A program made the position numbers and the translations under genes. 64,000 nt of DNA from Aquabacterium sp. (GTDB lineage: Bacteria > Pseudomonadota > Gammaproteobacteria > Burkholderiales > Burkholderiaceae_C): the NCBI GenBank assembly GCA_030654395.1, contig JAURXM010000095.1, positions 62,001-126,000 on the forward strand. Reading direction: 5' to 3'. This document shows positions 35,396 to 44,992 of the stretch, piece by piece; the first letter of the stretch is position 1; each line of letters opens with the position of its first letter. Below the pieces are notes generated by a model that was given only the letters and a program-made list of their open reading frames with translations, searched no databases and was not told the origin of the DNA.

Positions 35396-35767
35396 ATGTT
35401 CGAGCTGAGTCAGACCTTTTCATTCGATGCCGCCCATACGCTCAAGCGCAAGGTGTCCGCCGAGGAAGCCGCGGGCAGCCGCCGTATCCATGGCCATACC
35501 TACACCGCCGAGGTGATGGTGCGCGGTGAGCGCCAACCTGAATCGGGCATGGTGGTGGACTTGGCCGTGCTGCGCGAGGTCATCGCGGGCATCCGCAGCC
35601 AGTTGGATCACCATTTTTTGGACGAAGTGAGTGGTTTGGGTGCCCCCACGCTGGAGAACCTGTGCGTGTTTATCTACGGCCATGTCAAGCAGCACATCGC
35701 GCTGGTCTCGGGTGTGGCCGTGTCCCGTGCGTCGGGTGACCGCTGCGTCTACAGGCCCACAGTTTGA
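35396..35767 (+). CDS. queD: 6-carboxytetrahydropterin synthase-like protein with altered catalytic residues
   Basis: 123 residues. Zn ligands are kept: His14 (FDAAHTL), His32 and His34 (RIHGHTY). The Asp-His pair is present in LDHHFLDE (71-73). Compared with E. coli QueD as I recall it, the catalytic Cys four residues before HGH is Ser28, and the late Glu is replaced in VSRASGD (Arg111). It adjoins queE, which supports a queuosine role. I believe this sequence type is usual in Comamonadaceae, so it may be an active subfamily using other residues. Confidence 0.85.
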   Translation: MFELSQTFSFDAAHTLKRKVSAEEAAGSRRIHGHTYTAEVMVRGERQPESGMVVDLAVLREVIAGIRSQLDHHFLDEVSGLGAPTLENLCVFIYGHVKQHIALVSGVAVSRASGDRCVYRPTV

Positions 35768-35775
35768 CTGACACC

Positions 35776-37152
35776 ATGGGCGTTGACACAGCTGCCGGGC
35801 ACAGTTGGGCTGAGCGCAGTCGCCAAGCCGTTTGGCACCCTTGCACGCAGATGAAGGTGCACACGCAGTTCCCGCCGCGCGCCATCGTGTCGGCGCAAGG
35901 GCCGTGGCTGATTGACGACCAAGGCCACCGAATCTTGGATGCGGTGAGTTCATGGTGGGTCAACCTGTTTGGCCACAACTTCGGGCCGATCCGCGAGGCC
36001 ATCGTCGATCAATTGGGCAAGCTGGATCACATCATGCTGGCCGGTTTGACCCACCCGCCGGTGGTGGAGTTGTCCGAGCGTTTGTCGGCGTTGACCGGCT
36101 TGGGCCACGCTTTTTATGCCAGCGACGGTGCCAGCGCCACCGAGATCGCGCTGAAGATGAGTGCGCACAGTTGGCGCAATCGGGGGCGGCCTCAAAAGAA
36201 CCAATTCATCGGTTTGCAAGGGGGCTATCACGGCGAAACGGCGGGTGCCTTGTCGGTGACTGACATCCCGCTGTTCCGCGAGGCCTACGCGCCCTTGCTG
36301 CGTTTGAGCGCCACCTTACCTTCTCCAGCCTTCGTTGACACACCCGTGGCGATTGATGCCTTGGGCGCTTACTTGGCAGCGCACCATGAGCACACCGCTG
36401 CCTTGATCCTAGAGCCCTTGGTGCAGGGCGCGGCGGGCATGGCGATGTACTCGCCTGACTACTTGTTGGCCGTGCGCCGCTTGTGCGACCAATATGAAGT
36501 GCATTGGATCGCCGATGAAATCGCCGTTGGTTTTGGCCGCACGGGCACGATGTTCGCGCATCAGCAGGCTGTGGCGCCCAGCGGTGCCGCTGTTAAACCC
36601 GACTTCATCTGCCTGAGCAAGGGCCTGACGGGCGGTGTGATGGCTTTGTCGGCCGTATTGACCACCGATGCGGTGTACGCCGCATTTTGGGATGACCGCA
36701 CCACGCACGGCTTCTTGCATTCACATTCATACACGGGCAACCCTTTGGCCTGTTGTGCGGCCTTGGCTGTGCTGGACACCTTTGCACAGCGCGATGCCGA
36801 TGGTCAAGACGTACTCGCACGCAACGCCGTCGCCGCCCAGCGCTTGACTGAACTGACCGCACCTTTGAGCCGTCATCCGCGCATTAAAGCTGCACGCCAT
36901 ATCGGCATGATCTGGGCATGGGACGTGGACACCAGCGAGCCCACCTTTGCAGCGCGTTACCACCGCGCGGCCTTGGACGCTGGCTTGCTGCTGCGCCCCA
37001 TTGGATCGACGCTGTACATGATGCCGCCATACGTGCTGACTGAGGATGAACAGCGCTTTTTGGCGGACGGTGCGCTGCAGGTTCTGGATCAAGTTTTGGC
37101 TGAGGTGGACCAATTGCCCGATGCACAAGGCCCCATCGTCCCGGTACCCTGA
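35776..37152 (+). CDS. bioA: Adenosylmethionine-8-amino-7-oxononanoate transaminase
   Basis: 458 residues from ATG 35776; a TTG at 35764 overlapping the queD stop would add four. Fold-type I class III transaminase: VWHPCTQMK, SSWWVNLFGH, FYASDGASATEIALKM, LQGGYHGETAGALS, EPLVQGAAGM, IADEIAVGFGRTG and PLP-Lys in ICLSKGLTGG. It makes 7,8-diaminononanoate for biotin synthesis. bioD follows after three bases. Confidence 0.94.
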   Translation: MGVDTAAGHSWAERSRQAVWHPCTQMKVHTQFPPRAIVSAQGPWLIDDQGHRILDAVSSWWVNLFGHNFGPIREAIVDQLGKLDHIMLAGLTHPPVVELSERLSALTGLGHAFYASDGASATEIALKMSAHSWRNRGRPQKNQFIGLQGGYHGETAGALSVTDIPLFREAYAPLLRLSATLPSPAFVDTPVAIDALGAYLAAHHEHTAALILEPLVQGAAGMAMYSPDYLLAVRRLCDQYEVHWIADEIAVGFGRTGTMFAHQQAVAPSGAAVKPDFICLSKGLTGGVMALSAVLTTDAVYAAFWDDRTTHGFLHSHSYTGNPLACCAALAVLDTFAQRDADGQDVLARNAVAAQRLTELTAPLSRHPRIKAARHIGMIWAWDVDTSEPTFAARYHRAALDAGLLLRPIGSTLYMMPPYVLTEDEQRFLADGALQVLDQVLAEVDQLPDAQGPIVPVP

Positions 37153-37155
37153 AAC

Positions 37156-37854
37156 ATGACTGCTTATTTCATTACCGGCACCGATACGGGGGTGGGCAAG
37201 ACACGCACCAGTTGTGCCCTGATCCACGCCTTGCGCCAAGCGGGACATGCACGCGTAGTGGGCATGAAGCCCGTTGCGGCAGGTTGCGATTGGGTTGAAG
37301 GCCAAGACGGACATCCGGGCCAATGGCTCAATGAGGACGTGGTGCAACTGCGTGCCTCGTCCAGTCTGCATGTGCCGCCCGTGTTCGACAACCCGTATGC
37401 CTTGCCCGATGCGGTATCGCCCCATATCGCGGCGCAACGGGCCAATGAAATCATCGACTTGGCGCACATCGAGGCTAGCTTCCACGCGCTCAAGCAACAT
37501 GCCGATGCCGTGGTGGTGGAGGGCGCGGGTGGCTTCATCGTGCCGCTGTGCGAGATGCCGGGCGAATGGTCTACCAGTGCTGATCTGGCCCAGCGACTCG
37601 CCCTGCCGGTCATCATGGTGGTGGGGATGCGCTTGGGCTGCATCAACCACGCTTTGCTGACGCAAGAGGCGATCTTGAATCGAGGCTTGACGCTGGCCGG
37701 TTGGGTGGCCAACGTGGTGGACCCTGACATGGCGGCGCAAGAGGCCAATCTGGACACCCTGCGTGCCCGCATCCAAGCGCCCCTGCTGGCCTATTGGGCT
37801 TGGGCGCCGCAGGTTGATGCGGCACAGCTGGCTGGCAGCCTGCGCTTGCCGTGA
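37156..37854 (+). CDS. bioD: Dethiobiotin synthetase
   Basis: 232 residues. P-loop FITGTDTGVGKTRTSCAL, the Lys of VGMKPVAAGC, VEGAGGFIVPL and the nucleotide-binding WVANVVDPDM. It closes the ureido ring of dethiobiotin with CO2 and ATP. bioA lies just upstream; bioF is 4 kb downstream and bioB is not in the window. Confidence 0.93.
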   Translation: MTAYFITGTDTGVGKTRTSCALIHALRQAGHARVVGMKPVAAGCDWVEGQDGHPGQWLNEDVVQLRASSSLHVPPVFDNPYALPDAVSPHIAAQRANEIIDLAHIEASFHALKQHADAVVVEGAGGFIVPLCEMPGEWSTSADLAQRLALPVIMVVGMRLGCINHALLTQEAILNRGLTLAGWVANVVDPDMAAQEANLDTLRARIQAPLLAYWAWAPQVDAAQLAGSLRLP

Positions 37855-38013
37855 TTGAGATACAGCGTTTACGTCGTTTTGCTACGTCAATTGGCTTTTT
37901 GCGACAGCGCGGCTGAAGTCGGTGGTGTTTCACCACGCCGCTCAGACGATGTACCCTTTAATGAGCACATCGCCTTCGCGGCGCTGAAAGACGCATCAGC
38001 CTGAGGGCAACCT

Positions 38014-38445
38014 TCACTCGGATCGACGGCGACGTGCCGCAGTGAGGAACGCCACACCTGCCCCAGCCAAGACCAATGCTGCCGCAGTGGGTTCTGGTAC
38101 AGGACTCACTTCATAGCTGCCTACAAAACTGCCTCCGTAGGACTTGCCTGTGATGGAAATGATGTGCAGCCCACTGAGCACAGGTGCCGAGAAGTAATAG
38201 TAGTCATCTTTGCCCAGAAGCAGATCGGCGACACCCAAGCCATCTAGTGTGACGGTAAAGATGTCGTAGCCCGACTTGCCATTGAAAGAGGACATCACCG
38301 AACCGGTCAACAACCCAGCGTCCGAACTGAAGCCCGTCAGGTATGTCCCCGATGATGAACTAAAGCTCCCCGATACATCGGCAGCCACGGCACAGGTGGC
38401 CGACGCAGACAGCGCTAAACCCAACAATACGTTTACTCGTTTCAT
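38014..38445 (-). CDS. PEP-CTERM sorting-signal protein
   Basis: 143 residues from ATG 38445, with GGAG seven bases upstream. Signal peptide MKRVNVLLGLALSASATCAVA; a beta-rich middle with YDIFTVTL, DDYYYFSAPV and SYGGSFVGSYEV; and a C-terminal sorting tail VPEPTAAALVLAG...RRRR. PEP-CTERM proteins are cut by exosortase and handed to the envelope or exopolysaccharide matrix. No exosortase gene is present here. The domain between signals resembles the small FxD-type PEP-CTERM proteins but I do not recognise a function. Confidence 0.82.
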   Translation of the reverse strand: MKRVNVLLGLALSASATCAVAADVSGSFSSSSGTYLTGFSSDAGLLTGSVMSSFNGKSGYDIFTVTLDGLGVADLLLGKDDYYYFSAPVLSGLHIISITGKSYGGSFVGSYEVSPVPEPTAAALVLAGAGVAFLTAARRRRSE

Positions 38446-38549
38446 GAGATTCTCCGTAACAACAAGACACAGGCCATAGCACAAGCATATTTTGTGCCTG
38501 TTTTTTTGGCGCCTTTTGCCTATTTATGAAACGTGGTGGCAAGAAATGC

Positions 38550-39164
38550 TCAGGGGCTACTTTGTAACCAATCTGACAAGTAGTCTGGCAGAGCCACATC
38601 CATGTCAGCTTCGGGTTGGGGTGCCAGTCGCTGTTGTGTGATGGGCAGCACACCAGCCCAGACGGGCAGGTTCATGTCATCGGCTTTGTCCTTGACGCCA
38701 CAGTTGCGGATTTTGGCTGCGGCCTCTTTGAGTGAGATGCGCAGCACGGTGGTGGCTTTGAGCTCGTTTTGATCTGCCGCACGGGCATCGCTGCCACGTC
38801 CCTTTGCAATGTGCTCGGTCAAGGCCATGAGCGCGGCGGGTTTGCCAGCCTCTGGCACCACCTCAAATGAACCGTGGATGACCACTGAGCGGTAGTTCAT
38901 CGAGTGTGAAAACGCCGACCGTGCCATGACCAAGCCGTCAAGGTGCGTGATGGTGACGCAAGTGGGCGCCCCGCCCCCGAGGTGCTTCATCATGCGACTG
39001 CCGTTTGAGCCGTGGATGTACAGCATGTCGCCGATCCGCCAGCACACAGTGGGCATACACAGTACATCCGGGCAGGCAAAGGCGACATGGCAGAGCCACG
39101 CGTCATCGACGATGGCGTGGATGGTCGCCGTGTCGTCGGCTTGTATGGGCATCGTGGGGTTCAT
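38550..39164 (-). CDS. Pyridoxamine 5'-phosphate oxidase-like flavin protein
   Basis: 204 residues. Split-barrel FMN fold: HAIVDDAWLCHVAFA, MLYIHGSNGSRMMKHL, TCVTITHLDGLVMARSAF, NYRSVVIHGSFEVV and a C-terminal VWAGVLPITQQR motif, as in Nim-like/PNPOx-like proteins. It may bind FMN or F420-like cofactors and reduce small molecules, or oxidise B6 vitamers. It is divergent from a MocR regulator with about 110 bases between starts, which probably controls it. Confidence 0.82.
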   Translation of the reverse strand: MNPTMPIQADDTATIHAIVDDAWLCHVAFACPDVLCMPTVCWRIGDMLYIHGSNGSRMMKHLGGGAPTCVTITHLDGLVMARSAFSHSMNYRSVVIHGSFEVVPEAGKPAALMALTEHIAKGRGSDARAADQNELKATTVLRISLKEAAAKIRNCGVKDKADDMNLPVWAGVLPITQQRLAPQPEADMDVALPDYLSDWLQSSP

Positions 39165-39273
39165 GCGGCGTGCCCTAGCTGGGCCCCTGTTTGTTTGGAT
39201 AGCCGTACGATAGGTAATTTATGGCACCATGGTAAGAGCCACATTGGCATGAACACATAGAACCACGATTGGC

Positions 39274-40776
39274 ATGGTTGATCTCAATTTGTTGCTGAAC
39301 AAGGCCGCCTTGAAGGCGCAGGCTGGACAGCGCCGTTTGCCCACGCAACGTGTTTTGTATGAATTACTGCAAGCGGCGATTGCACAAGGACGCTTGCAAG
39401 CTGGAGCCGCTTTGCCCGCCAGTCGCGAGTTGGCGCACGATCTGGGCGTGGCCCGCAACAGCGTCATCTATGCCTACGAGCAACTCGCTGCTGAGGGCTA
39501 TGTGCAATCTAGTCGACAAGGCACGTTTGTGGCTGCCGTGAGGCCGGGGCATCTGGATCAACATGAGCGCGATAGCGTCGTGTTGGACTCACGTGCGCTG
39601 TTGTCCGCGCGTGTGCGAACTTGCGACAGACGGCGAACGCCGCAGGATGATTTGCGCCCCTTCATGCCCGGTATACCTGCGCTGGATGCCTTCCCCATGA
39701 AGGTCTGGCAGCGTTTGTCTGATCGTGCAGCACGGCAGGGCGAGTCATCTGAGTTGGGCTATCGCTGGTCGACGGGCGAGCCTGAGTTGAGACAGGTCAT
39801 CGCCACGTACCTGCGAGCCGCGCGTGGCGTGCGTTGTCACCCCGATCAGGTGATGGTGACCGACGGCACCCAGCACAGCTTGGCCTTGTGCGCGCAGATG
39901 CTGGCTGATGTGGGTGACACGGTTTGGATCGAACACCCGGGGTATGGCGGCGCGCGGTCTGCTTTCTCGCAAGCAGGGCTCAGGCAAGTGCCTGTGACAG
40001 TGGATGCGGGCGGCATTGCGCCACCGCCTATGCTTTGGCAAACCGACACACCCCGCTTGATCTACACCACGCCATCTCACCAGTATCCACTGGGCTCTGT
40101 GCTGACATTGCCCAGACGCTTGAGCCTCATTGAGCAAGCCAGGCAAGCTGGGGCCTGGATACTAGAGGATGACTACGACAGTGAATTTCGCCATGACGGC
40201 CCGCCCTTGGCGGCCATGCAAGGGCAAGTCAGTGATGCACCTGTGGTGTATCTGGGCACCTTCAGTAAATCGATGTTCCCGGCCTTGCGCTTGGGCTTCA
40301 TCGTTTGGCCGTCAGCACTGGCTGACCGTGCAGCGGGCGTGGCGGGTGAGTTGATCCGGGGCGGGCGAACCATCGAGCAGCGCGCGCTGGCCGCCTTCAT
40401 TGATGAGGGCCACTTCACCAGACATTTGCGCAAAATGCGCAAGCTCTATGCCGAGCGTCAGGCCAGCTTGCGTGATGCCTTGATGCGCCAGTGGCCTTTG
40501 CCGGGTGTGGTGCTGGGAGGTCAAGCGGGCTTGCATTTGGTATTGAGTTTGCCCCCTGATGCGTCAGGCATGGTTTCGGATCAGGCCGTGGCGAGGGCCG
40601 CTTACGCGCAAGGCCTGAGCCCGCGCCCTTTGAGCATGTACAGCACGGGTGGCATCGATGGCTTCAATGGCTTGGTGATGGGCTACGCCAATACGCCGGG
40701 TCACATGATGCAGGCGCATGTTCAAACCTTGGTGGCGGCCCTAGGCGAAGTCGTGGGTGATAGAGTCGCGTCATGA
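39274..40776 (+). CDS. MocR/PdxR-family transcriptional regulator
   Basis: 500 residues. An N-terminal GntR winged helix (LPTQRVLYELLQAAIAQG, LPASRELAHDLGVARNSVIYAYEQL) is joined by a linker to a fold-type I aminotransferase domain: VMVTDGTQHSL, the PLP Asp/Tyr region YTTPSHQYPLG, ILEDDYDSEF and the Lys of LGTFSKSMFPALRLG. MocR proteins sense PLP or amino compounds through the aminotransferase-like domain. The divergent PNPOx-like gene is the likely target, as in PdxR circuits. The stop overlaps the ATG of the next gene (ATGA). Confidence 0.88.
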   Translation: MVDLNLLLNKAALKAQAGQRRLPTQRVLYELLQAAIAQGRLQAGAALPASRELAHDLGVARNSVIYAYEQLAAEGYVQSSRQGTFVAAVRPGHLDQHERDSVVLDSRALLSARVRTCDRRRTPQDDLRPFMPGIPALDAFPMKVWQRLSDRAARQGESSELGYRWSTGEPELRQVIATYLRAARGVRCHPDQVMVTDGTQHSLALCAQMLADVGDTVWIEHPGYGGARSAFSQAGLRQVPVTVDAGGIAPPPMLWQTDTPRLIYTTPSHQYPLGSVLTLPRRLSLIEQARQAGAWILEDDYDSEFRHDGPPLAAMQGQVSDAPVVYLGTFSKSMFPALRLGFIVWPSALADRAAGVAGELIRGGRTIEQRALAAFIDEGHFTRHLRKMRKLYAERQASLRDALMRQWPLPGVVLGGQAGLHLVLSLPPDASGMVSDQAVARAAYAQGLSPRPLSMYSTGGIDGFNGLVMGYANTPGHMMQAHVQTLVAALGEVVGDRVAS

Positions 40777-41810
40777 AGACACGACTCACCGAGATGCTTG
40801 GCATCCAGTACCCCATTGTGTTGCCAGGCATGACCTACATCGCCGAGCCCACCTTGGTCGCAGCGGTCAGCCAAGCCGGTGGGCTCGGTATCCTTGCCTC
40901 TGGCGCCTTGTCACCCGAGGCCTGTCGTGATGCGATCCGCCAGATTCGCAGCCTGACGGACAAACCTTTTGGCGTCGGTTGCAGCTTGATGTTGCCGGGT
41001 GCAGCGGACTGCGCACGCGTGGCACTTGAAGAAAAAGTGCCTGTCATCAATATATCGATGGGCAAAGGCGATTGGGTGATTGAGGCTGCGCACGCCTATG
41101 GCGGCAAGGTCATCGCCACCATATCCAACGAGAAGCACGCCCTGTCGGCCATCGAGTCGGGTGTGGATGGCTTGATCGTCACGGGGCACGAGGCTGCGGC
41201 CCATGGTGGTGCCGTGACATCCATGGTGCTGATCCCGGCTGTGCGCGACATGACAGATTTGCCCATCATCGCGGCAGGTGGCTTTGCCGATGGACGCGGG
41301 CTGATCGCCGCTTTGGCACTGGGCGCCGATGCTGTGGCCATGGGGACGCGTTTTGCAACATCGACTGAAAGCCCCATGCACCGTGATACCAAACAATTGG
41401 TGCTGGACAAAGAGGCCGAAGAGACGATTTACTCCCGCAACTTTGACACCTTCCCATGCCGTGTCATGCGCACCCCCGGTGGACGGCGTTTCACGGCACG
41501 CAAGCTGAGCCCGCCTGTGGCCATCACAAGGTCATTGATGGCCGCACGTGAACTCGACACACCCATGATCTCCTTAGCCAAAGACGCGATGGGACAAGGC
41601 TTGGTCGGGGCCGTGAAGGTGGCTTATTTTGGCGCGGCCACGCTGGCCATGCGCAAAGCCATCCATGAGGCCAACCATGTAGAGGGCGTGCAGTTGATTG
41701 GTCAGTCTCAGGGGCTGGTGCATGACGTGGCCAGTGTGGCGGACATTGTGGAGCGTGTCATGGCACAGGCGCGGGATGTGGCTTCTCGCATCGCGGCGTT
41801 GGCCTGTTAA
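40773..41810 (+). CDS. Nitronate monooxygenase-type FMN enzyme
   Basis: 345 residues, overlapping the MocR stop by four bases. TIM-barrel NMO motifs: MLGIQYPIVLPGM, AAVSQAGGLGILASG, PFGVGCSLMLP, GVDGLIVTGHEAAAHGG, PIIAAGGFADGRGL and MGTRFATSTES. Oxidises alkyl nitronates with FMN and O2; some relatives are enoyl reductases. Co-translation with the MocR regulator suggests both belong to one response. bioF follows nine bases later on the same strand. Confidence 0.85.
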   Translation: MKTRLTEMLGIQYPIVLPGMTYIAEPTLVAAVSQAGGLGILASGALSPEACRDAIRQIRSLTDKPFGVGCSLMLPGAADCARVALEEKVPVINISMGKGDWVIEAAHAYGGKVIATISNEKHALSAIESGVDGLIVTGHEAAAHGGAVTSMVLIPAVRDMTDLPIIAAGGFADGRGLIAALALGADAVAMGTRFATSTESPMHRDTKQLVLDKEAEETIYSRNFDTFPCRVMRTPGGRRFTARKLSPPVAITRSLMAARELDTPMISLAKDAMGQGLVGAVKVAYFGAATLAMRKAIHEANHVEGVQLIGQSQGLVHDVASVADIVERVMAQARDVASRIAALAC

Positions 41811-41819
41811 CCTTGGCAG

Positions 41820-43052
41820 ATGAGTGGATTATTTGATCAAGAGTTAGCGCTATTGCGTCAGGCCAATCTGGCGCGTCAACGCCGTCAGGTGGCGCCCCTG
41901 ATAGCGCCTGCCGATTTGAGCCTGACTGATGAGGCGTTGCGCGGCACCACCTACCTGATTAATGGGCAACCTAGGCTGTCCTTCGGCAGCAATGACTACC
42001 TAGGCTTGTCGCAGCACCCCGCTTTGATTCAGGCGGCTCAGCAAGCTGCGGCCCGCTATGGCGTGGGCGCCACGGCATCGCCATTGGTCTGCGGTCACAG
42101 CCCTGAGCACGAAGCGTTAGAGCATGAACTCGCGGCCATGGTCGGCTTACCCCGCGCACTGTATTTCTACGCAGGCTACGCGGCCAACGTGGGCATCATC
42201 CCTGCCTTGGTTGGCAAAGGTGATGCGGTGTTCTCTGACGCACTCAACCACGCGTGCTTGATCGATGGCATCCGGCTGTCTAGGGCTGAGTCACATGTGC
42301 TGCCCCATGCTGATCTGGCCGCTTTAGAGTCGGCACTGAAGGCCAGCACCGCCCGCCGCAAGCTGGTGGTCACCGATGCGGTGTTCAGCATGGATGGCAA
42401 CGTGGTTGATGCGCCTGCTTTGTTGACACTGTGCGAACGCCATGACGCATGGTTGATGCTCGATGATGCGCATGGCTTTGGTGTGCTGGGCGCACACGGC
42501 GAGGGCACCTTGTCGTACCACGGCATGGCCGGTATCGATGGCGTGGCTGGCGCATGGCAAGGGCGACTGGACAGGGTGATCTACATGGCCACCTTGGGCA
42601 AGGCCGCTGGCGTCGCGGGGGCCTTTGTAGCGGGTGAGGCCAGCATGGTCGAGTGGGTGCTGCAAAAAGCCCGCACCTACATGTTTGCCACCGCGGCGCC
42701 AGCCATGATAGCGGCACCATTGCGTGTCAGTGTGGGCCTGATGCGTGATGATGCGTGGCGACGCACGCACCTGCGTGCATTGCAAGATCGTTTGCGCGAT
42801 GGCGTTCGTCAAGCCAAGTTGCCTTGGGCCTTGTTGCCTTCGGATACGGCTATTCAACCCTTGATCATTGGCAGCAACGAGGATGCCTTGGCTGTCATGG
42901 CACGTTTGGATGAGCAAGGCGTCTGGGTGCCTGCGATTCGTCCGCCCACTGTGCCAGTGGGGACGGCGCGTTTGCGCATCTCACTGTCTGCGGCGCACAC
43001 CATGGCCCACGTGGATCAGCTTTGCGCAGCCTTGGCTCAGGCTGCAGCGTAG
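41820..43052 (+). CDS. bioF: 8-amino-7-oxononanoate synthase
   Basis: 410 residues. Alpha-oxoamine synthase motifs: [67 protein letters not shown] and PLP-Lys in [13 protein letters not shown]. Condenses pimeloyl-ACP/CoA with alanine in biotin synthesis. It is separated from bioA-bioD by the PEP-CTERM and MocR genes. It may be read through from the NMO gene. Confidence 0.94.
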   Translation: MSGLFDQELALLRQANLARQRRQVAPLIAPADLSLTDEALRGTTYLINGQPRLSFGSNDYLGLSQHPALIQAAQQAAARYGVGATASPLVCGHSPEHEALEHELAAMVGLPRALYFYAGYAANVGIIPALVGKGDAVFSDALNHACLIDGIRLSRAESHVLPHADLAALESALKASTARRKLVVTDAVFSMDGNVVDAPALLTLCERHDAWLMLDDAHGFGVLGAHGEGTLSYHGMAGIDGVAGAWQGRLDRVIYMATLGKAAGVAGAFVAGEASMVEWVLQKARTYMFATAAPAMIAAPLRVSVGLMRDDAWRRTHLRALQDRLRDGVRQAKLPWALLPSDTAIQPLIIGSNEDALAVMARLDEQGVWVPAIRPPTVPVGTARLRISLSAAHTMAHVDQLCAALAQAAA

Positions 43053-43147
43053 CCAGCCAAACGGCTTTTGCCGGTCAATGCTCAGCAGCAGGTTGGCTCG
43101 CGGTACGGCCGACACCACTTTGAACGCCGACTTGGATGACTGCCCAA

Positions 43148-44542
43148 CTACTCGATTTCAGCTCGTAAAGAATGCGGGAAGGCCTCTGTGATCGTCACGT
43201 CGATCAGTTGACCGATCAGGCGATCAGGCGTGGGGCCACCCGGGAAATTCACAATGCGGTTGCACTCGGTACGGCCCATCAGTTCGCTGGCGTCTTTGCG
43301 ACTAGGGCCTTCAACCAAGATGCGCTGTGTTGTGCCCAGCATGGCTTCGCTGTAGCGCACCACGTTGGCCTCCAAAGCTGCTTGCAATGTTTGCAGGCGC
43401 TTGAGCTTGACTTCATGGGGCGTGGTGTCCTCTAAGGCCGCAGCAGGCGTGCCCGGACGTGCACTGAAAATGAAGCTGAAGGACGCATCAAATTCGAGCT
43501 CATGCACCAGCTTCATCAGCTTGTCGAAGTCCTCATCCGTCTCGCCCGGGAAGCCGACGATGAAGTCAGACGACAGCTTGATGTCAGGCCGGACAGCGCG
43601 CAGCTTGCGGATGGTGCTCTTGAACTCCAGCGCAGTGTAGCCACGCTTCATGGCCATCAAGATGCGGTCTGAACCATGCTGCACTGGCAAGTGCACGTGG
43701 TTGACCAGCTTGTTTGTCTTGGCAAAGACATCAATCAGGCGCTGGTTGAACTCATTGGGGTGGCTGGTCGTGAAGCGGATGCGCTCAATGCCTGGGATCT
43801 CGGCCACGTACTCCAGCAGTGTGGCGAAGTCTGCGATTTCGGCGGTGGCGTCACCCACGGGTTTGTCACCCATGCGGCCACGGTAGCCGTTGACGTTTTG
43901 GCCAAGCAGGTTGACTTCTTTGACACCTTGGTCGGCCAAGTCAGCGACCTCGGTCAGCACATCGTCAAAGGGGCGCGAGACCTCTTCGCCGCGTGTGTAG
44001 GGCACCACGCAGTAGCTGCAGTACTTGGAGCAGCCTTCCATGATGGACACAAACGCCGATGCGCCATCTTTGCGCGGTGGCGGCAGGTGGTCGAATTTTT
44101 CGATCTCAGGGAAGCTGATGTCCACCTGTGGGCGATTGGATTTGATGCGTTTGTCCAGCATCGCGGGCAGGCGGTGCAAAGTTTGCGGCCCAAAGACCAC
44201 ATCCACATAGGGCGCACGCGCGATGATGGCGGCCCCTTCTTGGCTGGCCACACAGCCACCCACGCCAATCAACACACCCTTGTCTTTGAGGTGCTTGACA
44301 CGGCCCAAGTCGCTGAATACCTTCTCTTGCGCTTTTTCACGGATGGAGCAGGTATTGAACAAGATCAGGTCAGCTTGTTCAGGATCATTGGTGGGCTCGT
44401 AGCCCTTCGCGGCATTCATGACGTCGGACATTTTGTCCGAGTCGTATTCGTTCATCTGGCAGCCGTAGGTCTTAATGTAGACCTTCTTGGTGGGGGCTGT
44501 GGCGGCGGTGCTTGTGGCGTTTGACGGTGCTTCGGTGCTCAT
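43148..44542 (-). CDS. miaB: tRNA-2-methylthio-N6-dimethylallyladenosine synthase
   Basis: 464 residues. An Ala/Thr-rich N-terminal extension of about 18 residues, the UPF0004 cluster domain ([42 protein letters not shown]), the radical-SAM motif [15 protein letters not shown], and a C-terminal TRAM domain. Methylthiolates ms2i6A37 in tRNAs reading UNN codons. Convergent with bioF, 95 bases apart; the hypothetical secreted gene upstream is on the same strand. Confidence 0.95.
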   Translation of the reverse strand: MSTEAPSNATSTAATAPTKKVYIKTYGCQMNEYDSDKMSDVMNAAKGYEPTNDPEQADLILFNTCSIREKAQEKVFSDLGRVKHLKDKGVLIGVGGCVASQEGAAIIARAPYVDVVFGPQTLHRLPAMLDKRIKSNRPQVDISFPEIEKFDHLPPPRKDGASAFVSIMEGCSKYCSYCVVPYTRGEEVSRPFDDVLTEVADLADQGVKEVNLLGQNVNGYRGRMGDKPVGDATAEIADFATLLEYVAEIPGIERIRFTTSHPNEFNQRLIDVFAKTNKLVNHVHLPVQHGSDRILMAMKRGYTALEFKSTIRKLRAVRPDIKLSSDFIVGFPGETDEDFDKLMKLVHELEFDASFSFIFSARPGTPAAALEDTTPHEVKLKRLQTLQAALEANVVRYSEAMLGTTQRILVEGPSRKDASELMGRTECNRIVNFPGGPTPDRLIGQLIDVTITEAFPHSLRAEIE

Positions 44543-44566
44543 GGCAGGTATGGCTTGTGGCTTGAA

Positions 44567-44950
44567 TCAGGGCTTGATCCAGAATTGATTGACGGGGTCA
44601 TAGACCCAAGTGGCGGCTTCTTGGGTGGTTTGGGGCCATGGTTTGGCCAATTCCCCACTGTTGAGCAACCAGACATCCATCAACAGGCCGTATGTGTCGA
44701 CCGTGTAATTGGCCACCAGCTTTCGCCCCACCAGTGCACCAGACAGCACCAACATGTTGTTGGCGTCTTTGATGCGTGCTCCCGGGGCCAAGCGCACAGG
44801 CAGGCCATTGAGCAAAACATCAGGTGGCAGACCAAAAACCAAGTCACCCCGAAGGGACTTGAGGGGGATAGGGCGTACCACTTGCGCGCAAAGCAGCGCA
44901 GGCATTGCCAAGGCCAAGGCGGCCGTGACCGTGAATAGACAGCGGGGCAT
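44567..44950 (-). CDS. Conserved-looking small exported protein of unknown function
   Basis: 127 residues. Signal peptide MPRCLFTVTAALALAMPALLCA, then VVRPIPLKSLRGDLVFGLPP, a region DVLLNGLPVRLAPGARIKD, and a C-terminal VYDPVNQFWIKP. No Cys after the signal peptide and no transmembrane segment. I do not recognise the family. It precedes miaB on the same strand with 24 bases between, so they may share a transcript. Confidence 0.7.
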   Translation of the reverse strand: MPRCLFTVTAALALAMPALLCAQVVRPIPLKSLRGDLVFGLPPDVLLNGLPVRLAPGARIKDANNMLVLSGALVGRKLVANYTVDTYGLLMDVWLLNSGELAKPWPQTTQEAATWVYDPVNQFWIKP

Positions 44951-44992
44951 GGTGTAGATCCAGGGGCTGTTAACGGAAGGGGGGATTCTAAA

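Noticed and set aside
37919-37936. GTGGTG-TTT-CACCAC hairpin after bioD as terminator
   Set aside because: Six-base stem, three-base loop and no T tract; not convincing.
43676-44524. 282-codon plus-strand frame opposite miaB
   Set aside because: miaB on the minus strand has all its motifs; the opposite frame is a composition effect.
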